From Candidatus Nitrosymbiomonas proteolyticus (lineage in GTDB: Bacteria; Armatimonadota; Fimbriimonadia; Fimbriimonadales; Fimbriimonadaceae), in assembly GCA_017347465.1 (NCBI GenBank), contig AP021858.1, forward strand, positions 2,498,472-2,562,471: 64,000 nucleotides of DNA, given 5' to 3'. Below the pieces are notes generated by a model. It ran no database searches and had not been told where the DNA came from. It saw only the letters and a program-made list of their open reading frames with translations. The translations under genes and the position numbers were made by a program. This document shows, piece after piece, positions 40,366 to 48,866 of this stretch (positions within the stretch are counted from its first letter, which is position 1; each line of letters begins with the position of its first letter).

Positions 40366-41885
40366 TCGATCGTAGCGGGCGGCTTGCTGCTGAGATCGTA
40401 GAGCACGCGGTTGACCCCTTCGACCTCGTTGACGATCCGACTCGCGACATGGGTGAGGACGTCGAAGGGAATGTCTACCGGGCTTGCCGTCATCGCGTCC
40501 TCGCTTTCGACGGCTCGAAGGACGATGGGCTGCTCGTAGGTTCTTTCGTCGCCCATCACCCCAACGCTCCGGACGTCGAGAAGCGCGGCGTAGCTCTGCC
40601 ACACCCTCTTATGGATGCCGTGAGCACGAAGTTCTTCCCGAAAGATAGCGTCGGCTTCTTGCACGATCGCGACTCGGTCGGGAGTGACCTCGCCCAACAC
40701 CCGCACCGCAAGGCCTGGACCTGGGAATGGCTCTCTCTCGACCATCTTTTCGGGCAGCCCCAGTTCCCGCCCCAGGTCCCGAACTTCATCCTTAAAGAGC
40801 CACCTAAGCGGTTCAATCAGCTTGAGTTGCATCCATTCGGGCAAACCGCCAACGTTGTGGTGGGTCTTGATCTTGGCGGCAGTCGGCGAGCCGCTTTCGA
40901 TCACGTCGGGGTATAGGGTTCCCTGGGCGAGGAAATCACACCCTTGAAGCTCACCTGCGTGGTCCTCGAAGACCCGAACGAACTGTTCGCCGATGATCTT
41001 GCGCTTTTGCTCGGGGTCGGTCACCCCTTTCAAAGCGGAGAAGAACCTCTCGCGCTCCTCGAACACCTTGAGGTTCGCTTGAAAGTGGTTTCCGAACGTC
41101 TCGACCACTTGCTCGGCCTCGCGCTTGCGAAGCAGTCCATGATCGACGAATACGCAGACCGCGCGATCTCCGATGGCTTCGATCAAAAGCGCAGCCATCA
41201 CGGAACTATCCACGCCCCCGCTCACGGCGCACAAAACTCGGCCTTCGGCCCCTACCTGGGCGCGAACCGCCCCTAGGGCCTCTTGAACGAACGCCGCGCT
41301 CGTCCAGTCGCCTGAGAGCTGAGCCACTTCAAAGAGGAACCTGCGGAGGACCTCTCTGCCGGCAGGAGTGTGGCTGACCTCCGGGTGGAATTGAACTCCG
41401 TAGGCTCTTCTCTCGGGGGATTCGAACCCGGCGACCGGGCAACTGCCGGTTCTTGCAGTTATGGCGAACCCTGGCGGAGCCTCCACGACCTGATCCCCGT
41501 GGCTCATCCACACCTGATTGGACGAGAGCCGACCGACGAGGGAGTCTTCTTCGAGGACTTCGATGGCTCGAAAGCCATACTCTCGCGCTGTGGCTCGCTC
41601 GACCTTCCCTCCGAGGCGGTGAGCGATCCACTGGAGCCCGTAGCAAATCCCTAAGACGGGGAGCCCTTCGATCAAGGAGGGGTCAAAGTCGGGCGCGCCT
41701 TCCGCTAGAACGGACTGGGGCCCGCCGCTCAGGATCAGGGCCGCAGGTTCTCGTTCGCGGATCATCGCTTCCGCGTTCGTCCATGGGACAAGCTCCGAGT
41801 AGACGTTGAACTCGCGCACCCTCCTCACGATGAGTTGCGAATACTGGCCGCCGAAATCGATGACGAGGACTGTTTGCCGTCGCAT
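40356..41885 (-). CDS. guaA: GMP synthase (glutamine-hydrolysing)
   Basis: A 509-residue enzyme converting XMP to GMP. The N-terminal class I amidotransferase domain has the nucleophile C81 in GICYGLQ and the histidine-glutamate pair in QFHPEVSHT. The ATP pyrophosphatase domain has the PP-loop AVSGGVDSSV, and the C-terminal dimerisation domain ends in SKPPATIEWE, the family terminus. The ATG at 41885 gives the normal length; a longer open frame upstream overlaps mscL and is not coding. It is followed directly by mutY. Confidence 0.95.
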   Translation of the reverse strand: MRRQTVLVIDFGGQYSQLIVRRVREFNVYSELVPWTNAEAMIREREPAALILSGGPQSVLAEGAPDFDPSLIEGLPVLGICYGLQWIAHRLGGKVERATAREYGFRAIEVLEEDSLVGRLSSNQVWMSHGDQVVEAPPGFAITARTGSCPVAGFESPERRAYGVQFHPEVSHTPAGREVLRRFLFEVAQLSGDWTSAAFVQEALGAVRAQVGAEGRVLCAVSGGVDSSVMAALLIEAIGDRAVCVFVDHGLLRKREAEQVVETFGNHFQANLKVFEERERFFSALKGVTDPEQKRKIIGEQFVRVFEDHAGELQGCDFLAQGTLYPDVIESGSPTAAKIKTHHNVGGLPEWMQLKLIEPLRWLFKDEVRDLGRELGLPEKMVEREPFPGPGLAVRVLGEVTPDRVAIVQEADAIFREELRAHGIHKRVWQSYAALLDVRSVGVMGDERTYEQPIVLRAVESEDAMTASPVDIPFDVLTHVASRIVNEVEGVNRVLYDLSSKPPATIEWE

Positions 41886-41910
41886 AGGGTTACGCGTAAG
41901 TTTGCAGGAC

Positions 41911-41939
41911 TTGACGGTTCGCGGGCAATGGCTTATACT
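41911..41939 (+). promoter_or_regulatory. Sigma-70 promoter of mscL
   Basis: TTGACG (41911-41916), a 17-base spacer and TATACT (41934-41939) form a near-consensus promoter. The leader of about 35 bases holds AGGAGA before the start. Unlike many neighbours, this gene has a normal leader. Confidence 0.8.
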
Positions 41940-41981
41940 GGCAATCGCTTTCTGTGAGACGGTGAAATAGGAGACGTGAAG

Positions 41982-42434
41982 ATGTTCAATGAGTTCAAGA
42001 AATTCGCCCTTAGGGGGAACATGGTCGATTTGGCGGTGGGCGTGATCCTCGGCGCGGCTTTCGGGAAGATCGTCAGTTCGTTGGTGGACGATGTGATCAT
42101 GCCGCCTCTGGGGCTCGTTCTCGGCAAGGTCGATTTCAACAATTTGTTCGTGGACCTCTCGGGCCAAGGGTTCAAAACGCTTGCGGAGGCCAAGGCTGCG
42201 GCGGCTCCCACGCTGAACTATGGAGCGTTCATTACGGTCACCTTGAACTTCTTGATCGTCGCGTTCGCTGTGTTTCTGATGGTCAAGGCGTTCAATAGGC
42301 TGACGGAGGCTCGCGCGAAGGATGAGCCTGCGGCTGCGCCTACGACCCACGCTTGCCCGTTCTGCCTGAGCGAAATCCCGATTGCCGCGAAGAAGTGCCC
42401 GCACTGCACTTCCGAGTTGCAGCCGGCAAGCTGA
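41982..42434 (+). CDS. mscL: Large-conductance mechanosensitive channel MscL with zinc-ribbon tail
   Basis: A 150-residue channel that opens under membrane tension. The N-terminal helix [20 protein letters not shown] and TM1 segment [22 protein letters not shown] are typical, and TM2 lies near residues 85-105. The C-terminus, instead of the usual short helix alone, carries two CxxC pairs, CPFC and CPHC, 13 residues apart, which make a zinc ribbon. AGGAGA eight bases before ATG 41982 decides the start against GTG 41976. Confidence 0.92.
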   Translation: MFNEFKKFALRGNMVDLAVGVILGAAFGKIVSSLVDDVIMPPLGLVLGKVDFNNLFVDLSGQGFKTLAEAKAAAAPTLNYGAFITVTLNFLIVAFAVFLMVKAFNRLTEARAKDEPAAAPTTHACPFCLSEIPIAAKKCPHCTSELQPAS

Positions 42435-42470
42435 CGGGCCTGGAGCAAGGCGTCGACTTCGTCGAAGCGA

Positions 42471-43730
42471 CTATTCGCGGTCGGGCGCGAACGCCTCTGC
42501 AAGGGGCCCCCACAGGTTGTACTGGTTCACCTGGCCTTCGGAAAACACCACGACCCCTTCGGCCTCTGAGGAGCGGATGCGGTCGATCACCGCTCGTACC
42601 TTCCCAGGGTCGCACTGGCCGGGCTTGATCCCGAGTTGGTGCTCCTCCTTATAGAGAAAGTTCACCGCGAACCCGATCCAGAGGCGCCGGAAGTCCTTCG
42701 CCCAACCCTTTTGGAGAGCGATCGTATCGCCAAGCAGATTGAGGTAGGTCTCAAAATCCCCCGGGAAATGGTCGCGGTAGTCCATCGGGACGCACGTCTC
42801 GACGTACGGCGCGAATCTCCGCCAATCTTGACCGATGAACCTTCCGCTGTGAATCGGGTTCTTGAAGACGGCAGCGGAGAGCTCCATTGCGGGGCGCGTT
42901 CGGCGTACAACCTCGGCCGCCCTCCGTGCGAACTCCGTGACCCAGTGAATCCGGTACTCATAGAAGAAGTAATCGAGGTCGGGCCGGCCTCCCACGAAGA
43001 ACGAGCCTTCCAAGAGGAACCGCGACTTGGAGAAACGGTCGAGGGACTTCCAGTTTTCGGGCAGGACCTTGGGGCTTGGCTCCCAATGAGATTCGAGGAA
43101 CGGCCGGTCGTAAAGCTCATGAAAAAAGGGCTCGTCGGGGTATCGGTCGGCGAAATAGTGCGCGTACTTGGGGAGATTCTCAAGGCAATCGTCGCAGAAA
43201 CAGTAGGTGTCCGGCGCCATGTCCCCCGGATAGCGAATGTAGTCGTGGTGGATCGCGTCGAACTCGTATCGCTGGGCGAACTCCTCATGGAGAGGGATCA
43301 GCCACTGGTCCGTGTATCCGGGCCTGCGCGCCGGACACATCCAGACCGCCCCATATCTTCGGCCTCGGAGCGTGGCCTCGCTGGAAGGCCTTCCGTGCGG
43401 GTCCGTCGCCGCCCATTCTGGGTGGAGCTTGTAGGCGGCCCCGTTCTCGCCCTCATAGTAGTCGATGAACCACGCGTGGAGCGACATTCCTCGCTTCTTG
43501 CAGGCGTCGACGAGGTGCGCGGGGAGGTCGAAGTCTTCATAACCGGGCGCGACCGCTTGAGGGAATTTCGAACTGGGCCAGTGGAGGAGTCCATCGCCGC
43601 CCTTGAGGTGGACGAGGATCGTGTTGAACCCGGCCTGATACATCCGATCGACGTACGCTTCAACTTCGTGCAGGCTCTTCCCCGCCTCTGAGGAGCCGCA
43701 CCACACGCCTCGCGTCTTGAACTTGTGCAT
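42471..43730 (-). CDS. GHL10 (DUF187)-type glycoside hydrolase-like protein
   Basis: A 419-residue protein with a predicted TIM barrel. Blocks such as RGVWCGSSEAG, VDRMYQAGFNTILVHLKG, MSLHAWFIDYYEGE and FDAIHHDYIRYPGD fit the GHL10/DUF187 family. No signal peptide is visible. A CFCDDC segment near residue 180 could bind metal. It begins six bases after the GH29 fucosidase stop with AAGGGG upstream, so the two act in one operon, probably in breakdown of a fucose-containing glycan. The reaction is not established. Confidence 0.82.
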   Translation of the reverse strand: MHKFKTRGVWCGSSEAGKSLHEVEAYVDRMYQAGFNTILVHLKGGDGLLHWPSSKFPQAVAPGYEDFDLPAHLVDACKKRGMSLHAWFIDYYEGENGAAYKLHPEWAATDPHGRPSSEATLRGRRYGAVWMCPARRPGYTDQWLIPLHEEFAQRYEFDAIHHDYIRYPGDMAPDTYCFCDDCLENLPKYAHYFADRYPDEPFFHELYDRPFLESHWEPSPKVLPENWKSLDRFSKSRFLLEGSFFVGGRPDLDYFFYEYRIHWVTEFARRAAEVVRRTRPAMELSAAVFKNPIHSGRFIGQDWRRFAPYVETCVPMDYRDHFPGDFETYLNLLGDTIALQKGWAKDFRRLWIGFAVNFLYKEEHQLGIKPGQCDPGKVRAVIDRIRSSEAEGVVVFSEGQVNQYNLWGPLAEAFAPDRE

Positions 43731-43736
43731 CTCGGA

Positions 43737-45482
43737 CTACCCCTTTACGCGCTCCAAGCGGACCCAGCGCAGGTTCATGAGAGCGTTCTTGGCGATTTTC
43801 AGCGCCTTCACTTCGACCCTCACCAACCCTGGCCTTGCGATCGTGACCTCGCCCAAGTCGACCTCGGCGAAGTCCGACCAGGAGCGGGTTTCCGAAACGG
43901 TCCCCTCCACGCTGCTTTCAGCAACTCGAACGCGGTACTTGCTCCCGGCGACTCCGGGCTCGCAGGCCTGCATCACGGCCACTTTGTAAGCGCCGGCTGC
44001 CGGTAGCTGGACCTCCCACGCTACGGTCGCTTCGGGGTCGGTCCAGTAGCCGACGCAGTCCTTGTCCGACTCATACCTCGCTCGGTCGATCTCGGCTTCG
44101 TTTGAGCGAAGAAGCGCGACTCCGGCTCTATTCGCCCGCAAAGGAACCGGTACGACTTCGGGCGACCCTTCGATTTGGACCGCGATCACGTTCACGTCGG
44201 GGTCGGGCAGCGAGCCCTCCCAGGCGACGATAGGCCCGTCCTCCCCGTTCTCCCATCGGAGCTTAGCGCTCCCTCCCAAGAGGCTCGCGGATCGAAGCTT
44301 GTTCCTGAGTCCGGACAGTTCGACTTTGCCGTCGGGCGATCCGAAGACGTGGAGGTAGAGAACGCCGGGCTTCTGGGTGACCCGACCCCAAGACAACGGC
44401 CGGGGGAATGGGCTTGCCGTGGTCCCGTAGATCGCCTCACCGTTTGTCTTGAGCCAGGCGCCCACCAAGCTCAGCCGTTCGACGCTCGGCTGCGGAATGC
44501 GTCCCAGCGCGTCGGGGCCCACGTTGAGCAAAAGGTTGCCCCCCTTGCTGACCACATCCACTAGCATCTGCAAAAGGGAGCGGCGGGACTTCCAATCTTC
44601 GTCGAACTTATCGAAGCCCCAATTCCGGTTCAACGTCATGCAGGACTCCCAGTCGACTCCCGGAAAACCCCTCGGCGGCACCTCTTGTTCGGGCGTTCCG
44701 AAGTCGCCACGATGATCGCCGACGGTCATGCCCGCCATCCCGCTCCGACCCTTGTCGACGCGGTTGTTGACGATGATGCTGGGCTGGAGCGACCGAACGT
44801 AGTCGTACAGGGTCTTGCCGTATTCATGGGTCCAGGTTCCTTCCCATTCACCGTCGAACCAGAGCACTCCAAGCGGGCCGTAACCTTCGACCAGTTCCTT
44901 GAGTTGCCCCTTCATGTACTCGACATACCGATCGTAGTCGGCTTCGACCCCCGGACGAGGGTCCCACGCCCGCCGGGGCAGGTAGTCGGGATGGTGCCAG
45001 TCCATGATCGAATGATAAAAGCAAAGCGTGATTCCAGCTTCCTTGCACGCCTCCGAGAGTTCGCGCAATACGTCCCGACCAAAGGGAGTTTTGGTGATCT
45101 TCCAGTCGGTCAGCTTTGAGTCCCAAAGACAGAACCCGTCGTGGTGCTTGCTAGTGATGACGATGTACTTCATTCCGGCCTGTTTCGCGATTCGGACCCA
45201 TTCGCGGGCGTCGAATTGAACCGGGTTGAACTGCTTGAGAAGCGGCTCGTAATCTTCGACCTTGATTTGGGCGTGGTTGAGAATCCACTCGGCCCCACCG
45301 GTGCGCTTCCCGTTCCATTCGCTGGCGGGGATCGCGTAGAGGCCCCAATGGATGAACATGCCGAACCTCGCCTCGCGCCACCAGTTCATCCTCGCGTCCT
45401 TCTGCGCTTGGGTCTCTGCAAACTGCCCCATCATCGTCGCCCCCCCGATTGCGATTGCGATCACGCCCGATAAGCCGATCAT
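43737..45482 (-). CDS. GH29 alpha-L-fucosidase
   Basis: A 581-residue exported glycosidase. A signal peptide (about residues 1-20) is followed by the GH29 barrel: FGMFIHWGLYAIPASEWNG, VITSKHHDGFCLWDS and LGVLWFDGEWEGTW, in which the aspartate is the likely nucleophile. After residue 400 come two beta-rich segments; the last resembles a carbohydrate-binding module. It hydrolyses terminal alpha-L-fucose. GGAGGTGA lies just before the ATG. First gene of a two-gene operon with the GHL10 protein. Confidence 0.9.
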   Translation of the reverse strand: MIGLSGVIAIAIGGATMMGQFAETQAQKDARMNWWREARFGMFIHWGLYAIPASEWNGKRTGGAEWILNHAQIKVEDYEPLLKQFNPVQFDAREWVRIAKQAGMKYIVITSKHHDGFCLWDSKLTDWKITKTPFGRDVLRELSEACKEAGITLCFYHSIMDWHHPDYLPRRAWDPRPGVEADYDRYVEYMKGQLKELVEGYGPLGVLWFDGEWEGTWTHEYGKTLYDYVRSLQPSIIVNNRVDKGRSGMAGMTVGDHRGDFGTPEQEVPPRGFPGVDWESCMTLNRNWGFDKFDEDWKSRRSLLQMLVDVVSKGGNLLLNVGPDALGRIPQPSVERLSLVGAWLKTNGEAIYGTTASPFPRPLSWGRVTQKPGVLYLHVFGSPDGKVELSGLRNKLRSASLLGGSAKLRWENGEDGPIVAWEGSLPDPDVNVIAVQIEGSPEVVPVPLRANRAGVALLRSNEAEIDRARYESDKDCVGYWTDPEATVAWEVQLPAAGAYKVAVMQACEPGVAGSKYRVRVAESSVEGTVSETRSWSDFAEVDLGEVTIARPGLVRVEVKALKIAKNALMNLRWVRLERVKG

Positions 45483-45558
45483 TCGTCACCTCCAGCCGCA
45501 GACCGAAGTTACCCCGCAACCGAGGGATTTGTCGGCGATGCAGTAATCTCACTCCCCG

Positions 45559-47868
45559 ATGGGAAAGCACCGCAAAGGCAAGCGGAGCACGACGCCCTCG
45601 GCGGAGGATGCGCTCACCCGAGCGCGGCGGTTGTTTCAATCGGGCAAGGCGCCCGAAGCGGCTCGCGTGGCGGGCGAGTTCCTCGCATTGAACCCAGATT
45701 CGAGCGAGGCACTGAGAATTCGAGGGCTCGCGCTGTTTCATGTCGGGAAGACCGACGAGGGCCTTGCCGAGCTTTCGCGCGCCGTTCAGCTCGAGCCCGG
45801 CAGCGCCCAACTCCAGTTCGATTTGGGCGTGGCGCTCCGACTTTCGGGGAGGACCGAGGAATCGCTGGCCGCCCTCACGAAGTCCGTGGACCTCGCGCCG
45901 GACCAGCCCGACTTTCGCGCCGCTTTGGGGCACGTTCTGATCGACGTAGGGCGGATCGAAGAGGCGGTCTCCGTGCTGGAACCCGCCGTAGCGAGCCACT
46001 CGAAGCATTGCGAGTCGCTGTTTCACCTTGCGAACGCCTATAGTCCACTGGGTCGGCGCGTGGAGGCGGTGCGATTGCTCCGAAGGTGCGTTGCGGCTGA
46101 CCCGGGATACGTCCAGGCGTGGAACAACCTTGGGAACTTGCTCTTGGAACTCGGCGTTGTTGGGGAGGCCGTGGATTCGGTCGAGGAGGCCGCCAGGCTC
46201 GCGCCGAGGTCGCCGGTGGTACTGAGCAACCTTGGGGCGGCTCTCAATCAGGCCGGTAAGTTCGAGCGGGCAGTGGCAGTCCTCCTGATGGCGCTCGGAA
46301 TCCCTGGTGGGTTGTCTGTTAGTGTGTACTACGCATTGGGCAACGCCCTCAAAGAGCTCAAGAAGACCGACGAGGCGCTGGCGGCGTATGATCGCGCCCT
46401 CCAACTGGACCCTGAGTTCGCAGACGCTCGCGGCACGAAGGCCAAGCTGCTGCACGACCTCTCTCGCATGGAGTCTGCCCGAAGCGCGCTTGCTGGGAAC
46501 TCAAACCCTGGACTCAAGCTCCTGCGCGCGTTGCAGACTCCTGTGATCGCCGATTCTCGCGACCAGATGGCAGAGGTTCGCAAGAGGATCGTCGAGGAGG
46601 TTCGGGAGTTCGCGGCGAGCGGAGCGAGGATCGACGACCCGCTACGTGAAGTCGGGATGACGAACTTCTACCTCGCTTACCACAGAGACAACGAAAAACC
46701 GATTCAGGAAGAGATCGTCGCGGCGTACCTTTCCGCTTGCCCCGAACTTGGCTTCGTCGCGCCGCATTGTGAAGGCGGCAGCCGCAGGTCGGCGGGCGGG
46801 CGGGTGCGGCTCGGGGTGATTTCGGCGTTCATGAGGTCGCACACGATCGGAAAGCTCTACGCGCCGATGCTCGAACGGCTCGACAGGGAGAAAATCGAAC
46901 TCGTATGGGTTCCTCTCAACTCCCAGAGGGACGAAATCACCGAGTCGCTACGGCGTCGCGCTGACGAAGTCGCAGTCGTTCCGCTCCAATGGAAGGCGGC
47001 TCGCGACGCGATCGGCGCTCTTGAGCTCGACGTGGCGTTTTTCCCTGAGATCGGCATGGACGCTCTCACCTATTATCTGGCGTTTTCCCGGTTCGCCCCG
47101 CATCAATTCATGACTTGGGGCCACCCCTCGACCCCTTGTCTGCCCCATATCGACGCGTTCGTCAGTTGCGACGACATGGAGCGCGAAGGCTCAGAGGTCG
47201 AGTACGGCGAGAAGCTGATTCGGCAACCCGCGCTCAACACATGCTTCCTGCGCCCCGCTCGGCCTGAGGCGTTCTGGCCTCGCGAGCGGTTCGGGCTCCC
47301 CAACGACAAACGGCTGTATGTCGTGCCTCAGACGCTTTTCAAATTGCACCCGGATTTCGACGATGCGATGGCGGAGATCCTCCGGAGGGACCCAGAGGGG
47401 CTCTATGTGCTCATCGCAGGCAAGTACCCCTCGTGGGACGAGCAGTACCTGAAGCGGTTCGAGCGAACCGCTCCCGACGTTGCGGATCGAGTGGCGTTCG
47501 TCCCTCAAATGTCGCTCGAAGGGTACTTGTCCCTCGCCAAGACTGCCGACGCGGTGCTTGACCCGTTCTACTTTGGAGGCGGGAATTCGAGTCTGGAGAT
47601 GTTCGCGGTGGGCTGCCCGGTGGCCACTCTCCCGGGCGATCTGCAGCGGGGCAGGATCACACTGGCCCAATACCGGAGAATGGAGTACGGAGAGTTGATC
47701 GCATCGAGCCCGGACGAGTTCGTCGAAATCGCGCTGAGGTTGGCTAACGACGGTGACTTTCAGGCCGATGCTCGGCGGACGCTGGAGGAACGCGCTGAGC
47801 TATTGTATGAGGACCAACGGGCGGTTCAGCAGTTCGAGAAATACGTGGTCGAGGTCTCTACGACCTAG
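45559..47868 (+). CDS. TPR protein with SPINDLY/O-GlcNAc-transferase-type glycosyltransferase
   Basis: A 769-residue protein. Residues 15 to about 330 form roughly nine TPR repeats, for example ALGNALKELKKTDEALAAYD followed by RALQLDPEF. After a linker, a GT41-like domain starts near residue 410 (RLGVISAFMRSHTIGKLY) and contains a nucleotide-sugar-binding-like block, DPFYFGGGNSSLEMFAVG. Such proteins add sugars to serine, threonine or asparagine of cytoplasmic proteins. The donor and target are unknown. TAATCT lies nine bases before the ATG. No adhesin or flagellin gene adjoins it. Confidence 0.85.
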   Translation: MGKHRKGKRSTTPSAEDALTRARRLFQSGKAPEAARVAGEFLALNPDSSEALRIRGLALFHVGKTDEGLAELSRAVQLEPGSAQLQFDLGVALRLSGRTEESLAALTKSVDLAPDQPDFRAALGHVLIDVGRIEEAVSVLEPAVASHSKHCESLFHLANAYSPLGRRVEAVRLLRRCVAADPGYVQAWNNLGNLLLELGVVGEAVDSVEEAARLAPRSPVVLSNLGAALNQAGKFERAVAVLLMALGIPGGLSVSVYYALGNALKELKKTDEALAAYDRALQLDPEFADARGTKAKLLHDLSRMESARSALAGNSNPGLKLLRALQTPVIADSRDQMAEVRKRIVEEVREFAASGARIDDPLREVGMTNFYLAYHRDNEKPIQEEIVAAYLSACPELGFVAPHCEGGSRRSAGGRVRLGVISAFMRSHTIGKLYAPMLERLDREKIELVWVPLNSQRDEITESLRRRADEVAVVPLQWKAARDAIGALELDVAFFPEIGMDALTYYLAFSRFAPHQFMTWGHPSTPCLPHIDAFVSCDDMEREGSEVEYGEKLIRQPALNTCFLRPARPEAFWPRERFGLPNDKRLYVVPQTLFKLHPDFDDAMAEILRRDPEGLYVLIAGKYPSWDEQYLKRFERTAPDVADRVAFVPQMSLEGYLSLAKTADAVLDPFYFGGGNSSLEMFAVGCPVATLPGDLQRGRITLAQYRRMEYGELIASSPDEFVEIALRLANDGDFQADARRTLEERAELLYEDQRAVQQFEKYVVEVSTT

Positions 47869-47930
47869 GTCGGCGCAACCGTCCGCGCAGCCGGGCGTAT
47901 TCCTGACATCCATTGGGAGGAAGTTACGTC

Positions 47931-48620
47931 ATGAACCTCGTCATTCAAGTCCTCTCCGCGTCGGCGCTGCTCCTTTCGGGCGCGAGCGGGGAGAAGGTAG
48001 CGCTCAAGAGGACCTACACGGCCAACGAAACCGTGACCTATTCGATGTCGCTCAAGGGCGAAGCGCAGGGCTTTGAGATTCTCGGCGAGGCCGAGATCGA
48101 ATACAAGGTCACCGAAGTATCTGAGGGAATCGCCAAGGTCGCCCGAAATCCGCTGAAGTTCTCGGTGCAGATCGACGGTGAAGTGATGCCCGGTATGGAC
48201 ATTTCGCCGGATAGCTGCAAGATGGACGCATTCGGAATGCCCGATTCGCTTTCGTCCGAAGGCGCGGAGTGGGCGTACACGATCGTCGCCTTTACCGGCT
48301 TCGTCGCCAACCAGGAGGTCGAGACCGCCCAGGACTTCAAGGTGAATTGGAGAGGCAAGGACAACGGCTCGACCGTTACTGGCACGGGCAAGCTGATTGC
48401 CGTCGAGGAGTTGGAGGGCCGCAAGGTCGCAAAGGTGAAGTACGAACTCGAGGTCGTGCCTGACGGTGAAGAAGTGCCTGGACTCGCCGCGTTCGAGTCG
48501 ACGTACGACCTCGGGACGGGCCAGTTGGTTCACTCGAAGGGCTCGCTGTCCATCGAGAACGAGGTCCAGCTCTCGTTCGAAATCAACCGGGCGAAGAAGA
48601 AATCTGGGTCAGGGAGTTAG
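47931..48620 (+). CDS. Secreted beta-rich protein, relative of 11274-12119
   Basis: A 229-residue exported protein with a signal peptide (hydrophobic residues 3-19). GGGAGGA lies nine bases before ATG 47931; an in-frame TTG at 47913 overlaps that Shine-Dalgarno and is rejected. The mature part is beta-rich with many lysines and glutamates and ends NRAKKKSGSGS. Its layout, with the block DLGTGQLVHSKGSLSIENEV near the end, resembles the secreted protein at 11274-12119. Function unknown. Confidence 0.7.
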   Translation: MNLVIQVLSASALLLSGASGEKVALKRTYTANETVTYSMSLKGEAQGFEILGEAEIEYKVTEVSEGIAKVARNPLKFSVQIDGEVMPGMDISPDSCKMDAFGMPDSLSSEGAEWAYTIVAFTGFVANQEVETAQDFKVNWRGKDNGSTVTGTGKLIAVEELEGRKVAKVKYELEVVPDGEEVPGLAAFESTYDLGTGQLVHSKGSLSIENEVQLSFEINRAKKKSGSGS

Positions 48621-48625
48621 TGGAA

Positions 48626-48664
48626 GGACCCCGGTGAACGGTCAGGTTTGGGCTTTCCGGGGTC
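48626..48664 (+). terminator. Long-loop stem after the secreted-protein gene
   Basis: GACCCCGG (48627-48634) and CCGGGGTC (48657-48664) form a perfect 8-bp stem with a 22-base loop a few bases beyond the stop. There is no T-run. It may serve as a terminator or processing stem. The 246-base gap 48621-48866 holds this stem, an 18-base palindrome and a -10 box, but no gene. Confidence 0.4.
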
Positions 48665-48780
48665 TGCTCCGTGGGGCCGGAAGTCCGATCGGGCGCTGGG
48701 GAGAGCTTATTGCCTTCTCGGAACGACGCGACCTCACCCTAAGGTATTGGCGGACTCGTGGCGGCGAATAATCAAGATTC

Positions 48781-48798
48781 TTGCGAAACTCTTCGCAA
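48781..48798. promoter_or_regulatory. 18-bp palindrome upstream of metH C-terminal half
   Basis: TTGCGAA-ACTC-TTCGCAA is a perfect inverted repeat with a 4-base centre, 54 bases before the TATGTT box of the downstream gene. It is the size of a typical operator. The regulator is unknown. Confidence 0.4.
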
Positions 48799-48866
48799 TG
48801 GGTCCGGCGCAATAAGCTACGCAGTCCCGCACGGAACCCGCCCGCAAGGGGTATGTTCTGGTGTTC

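Noticed and set aside
48621-48866. Cobalamin or SAM riboswitch before metH C-half
   Set aside because: No B12 box or SAM-I core motif is visible. Only a stem and a palindrome are present.
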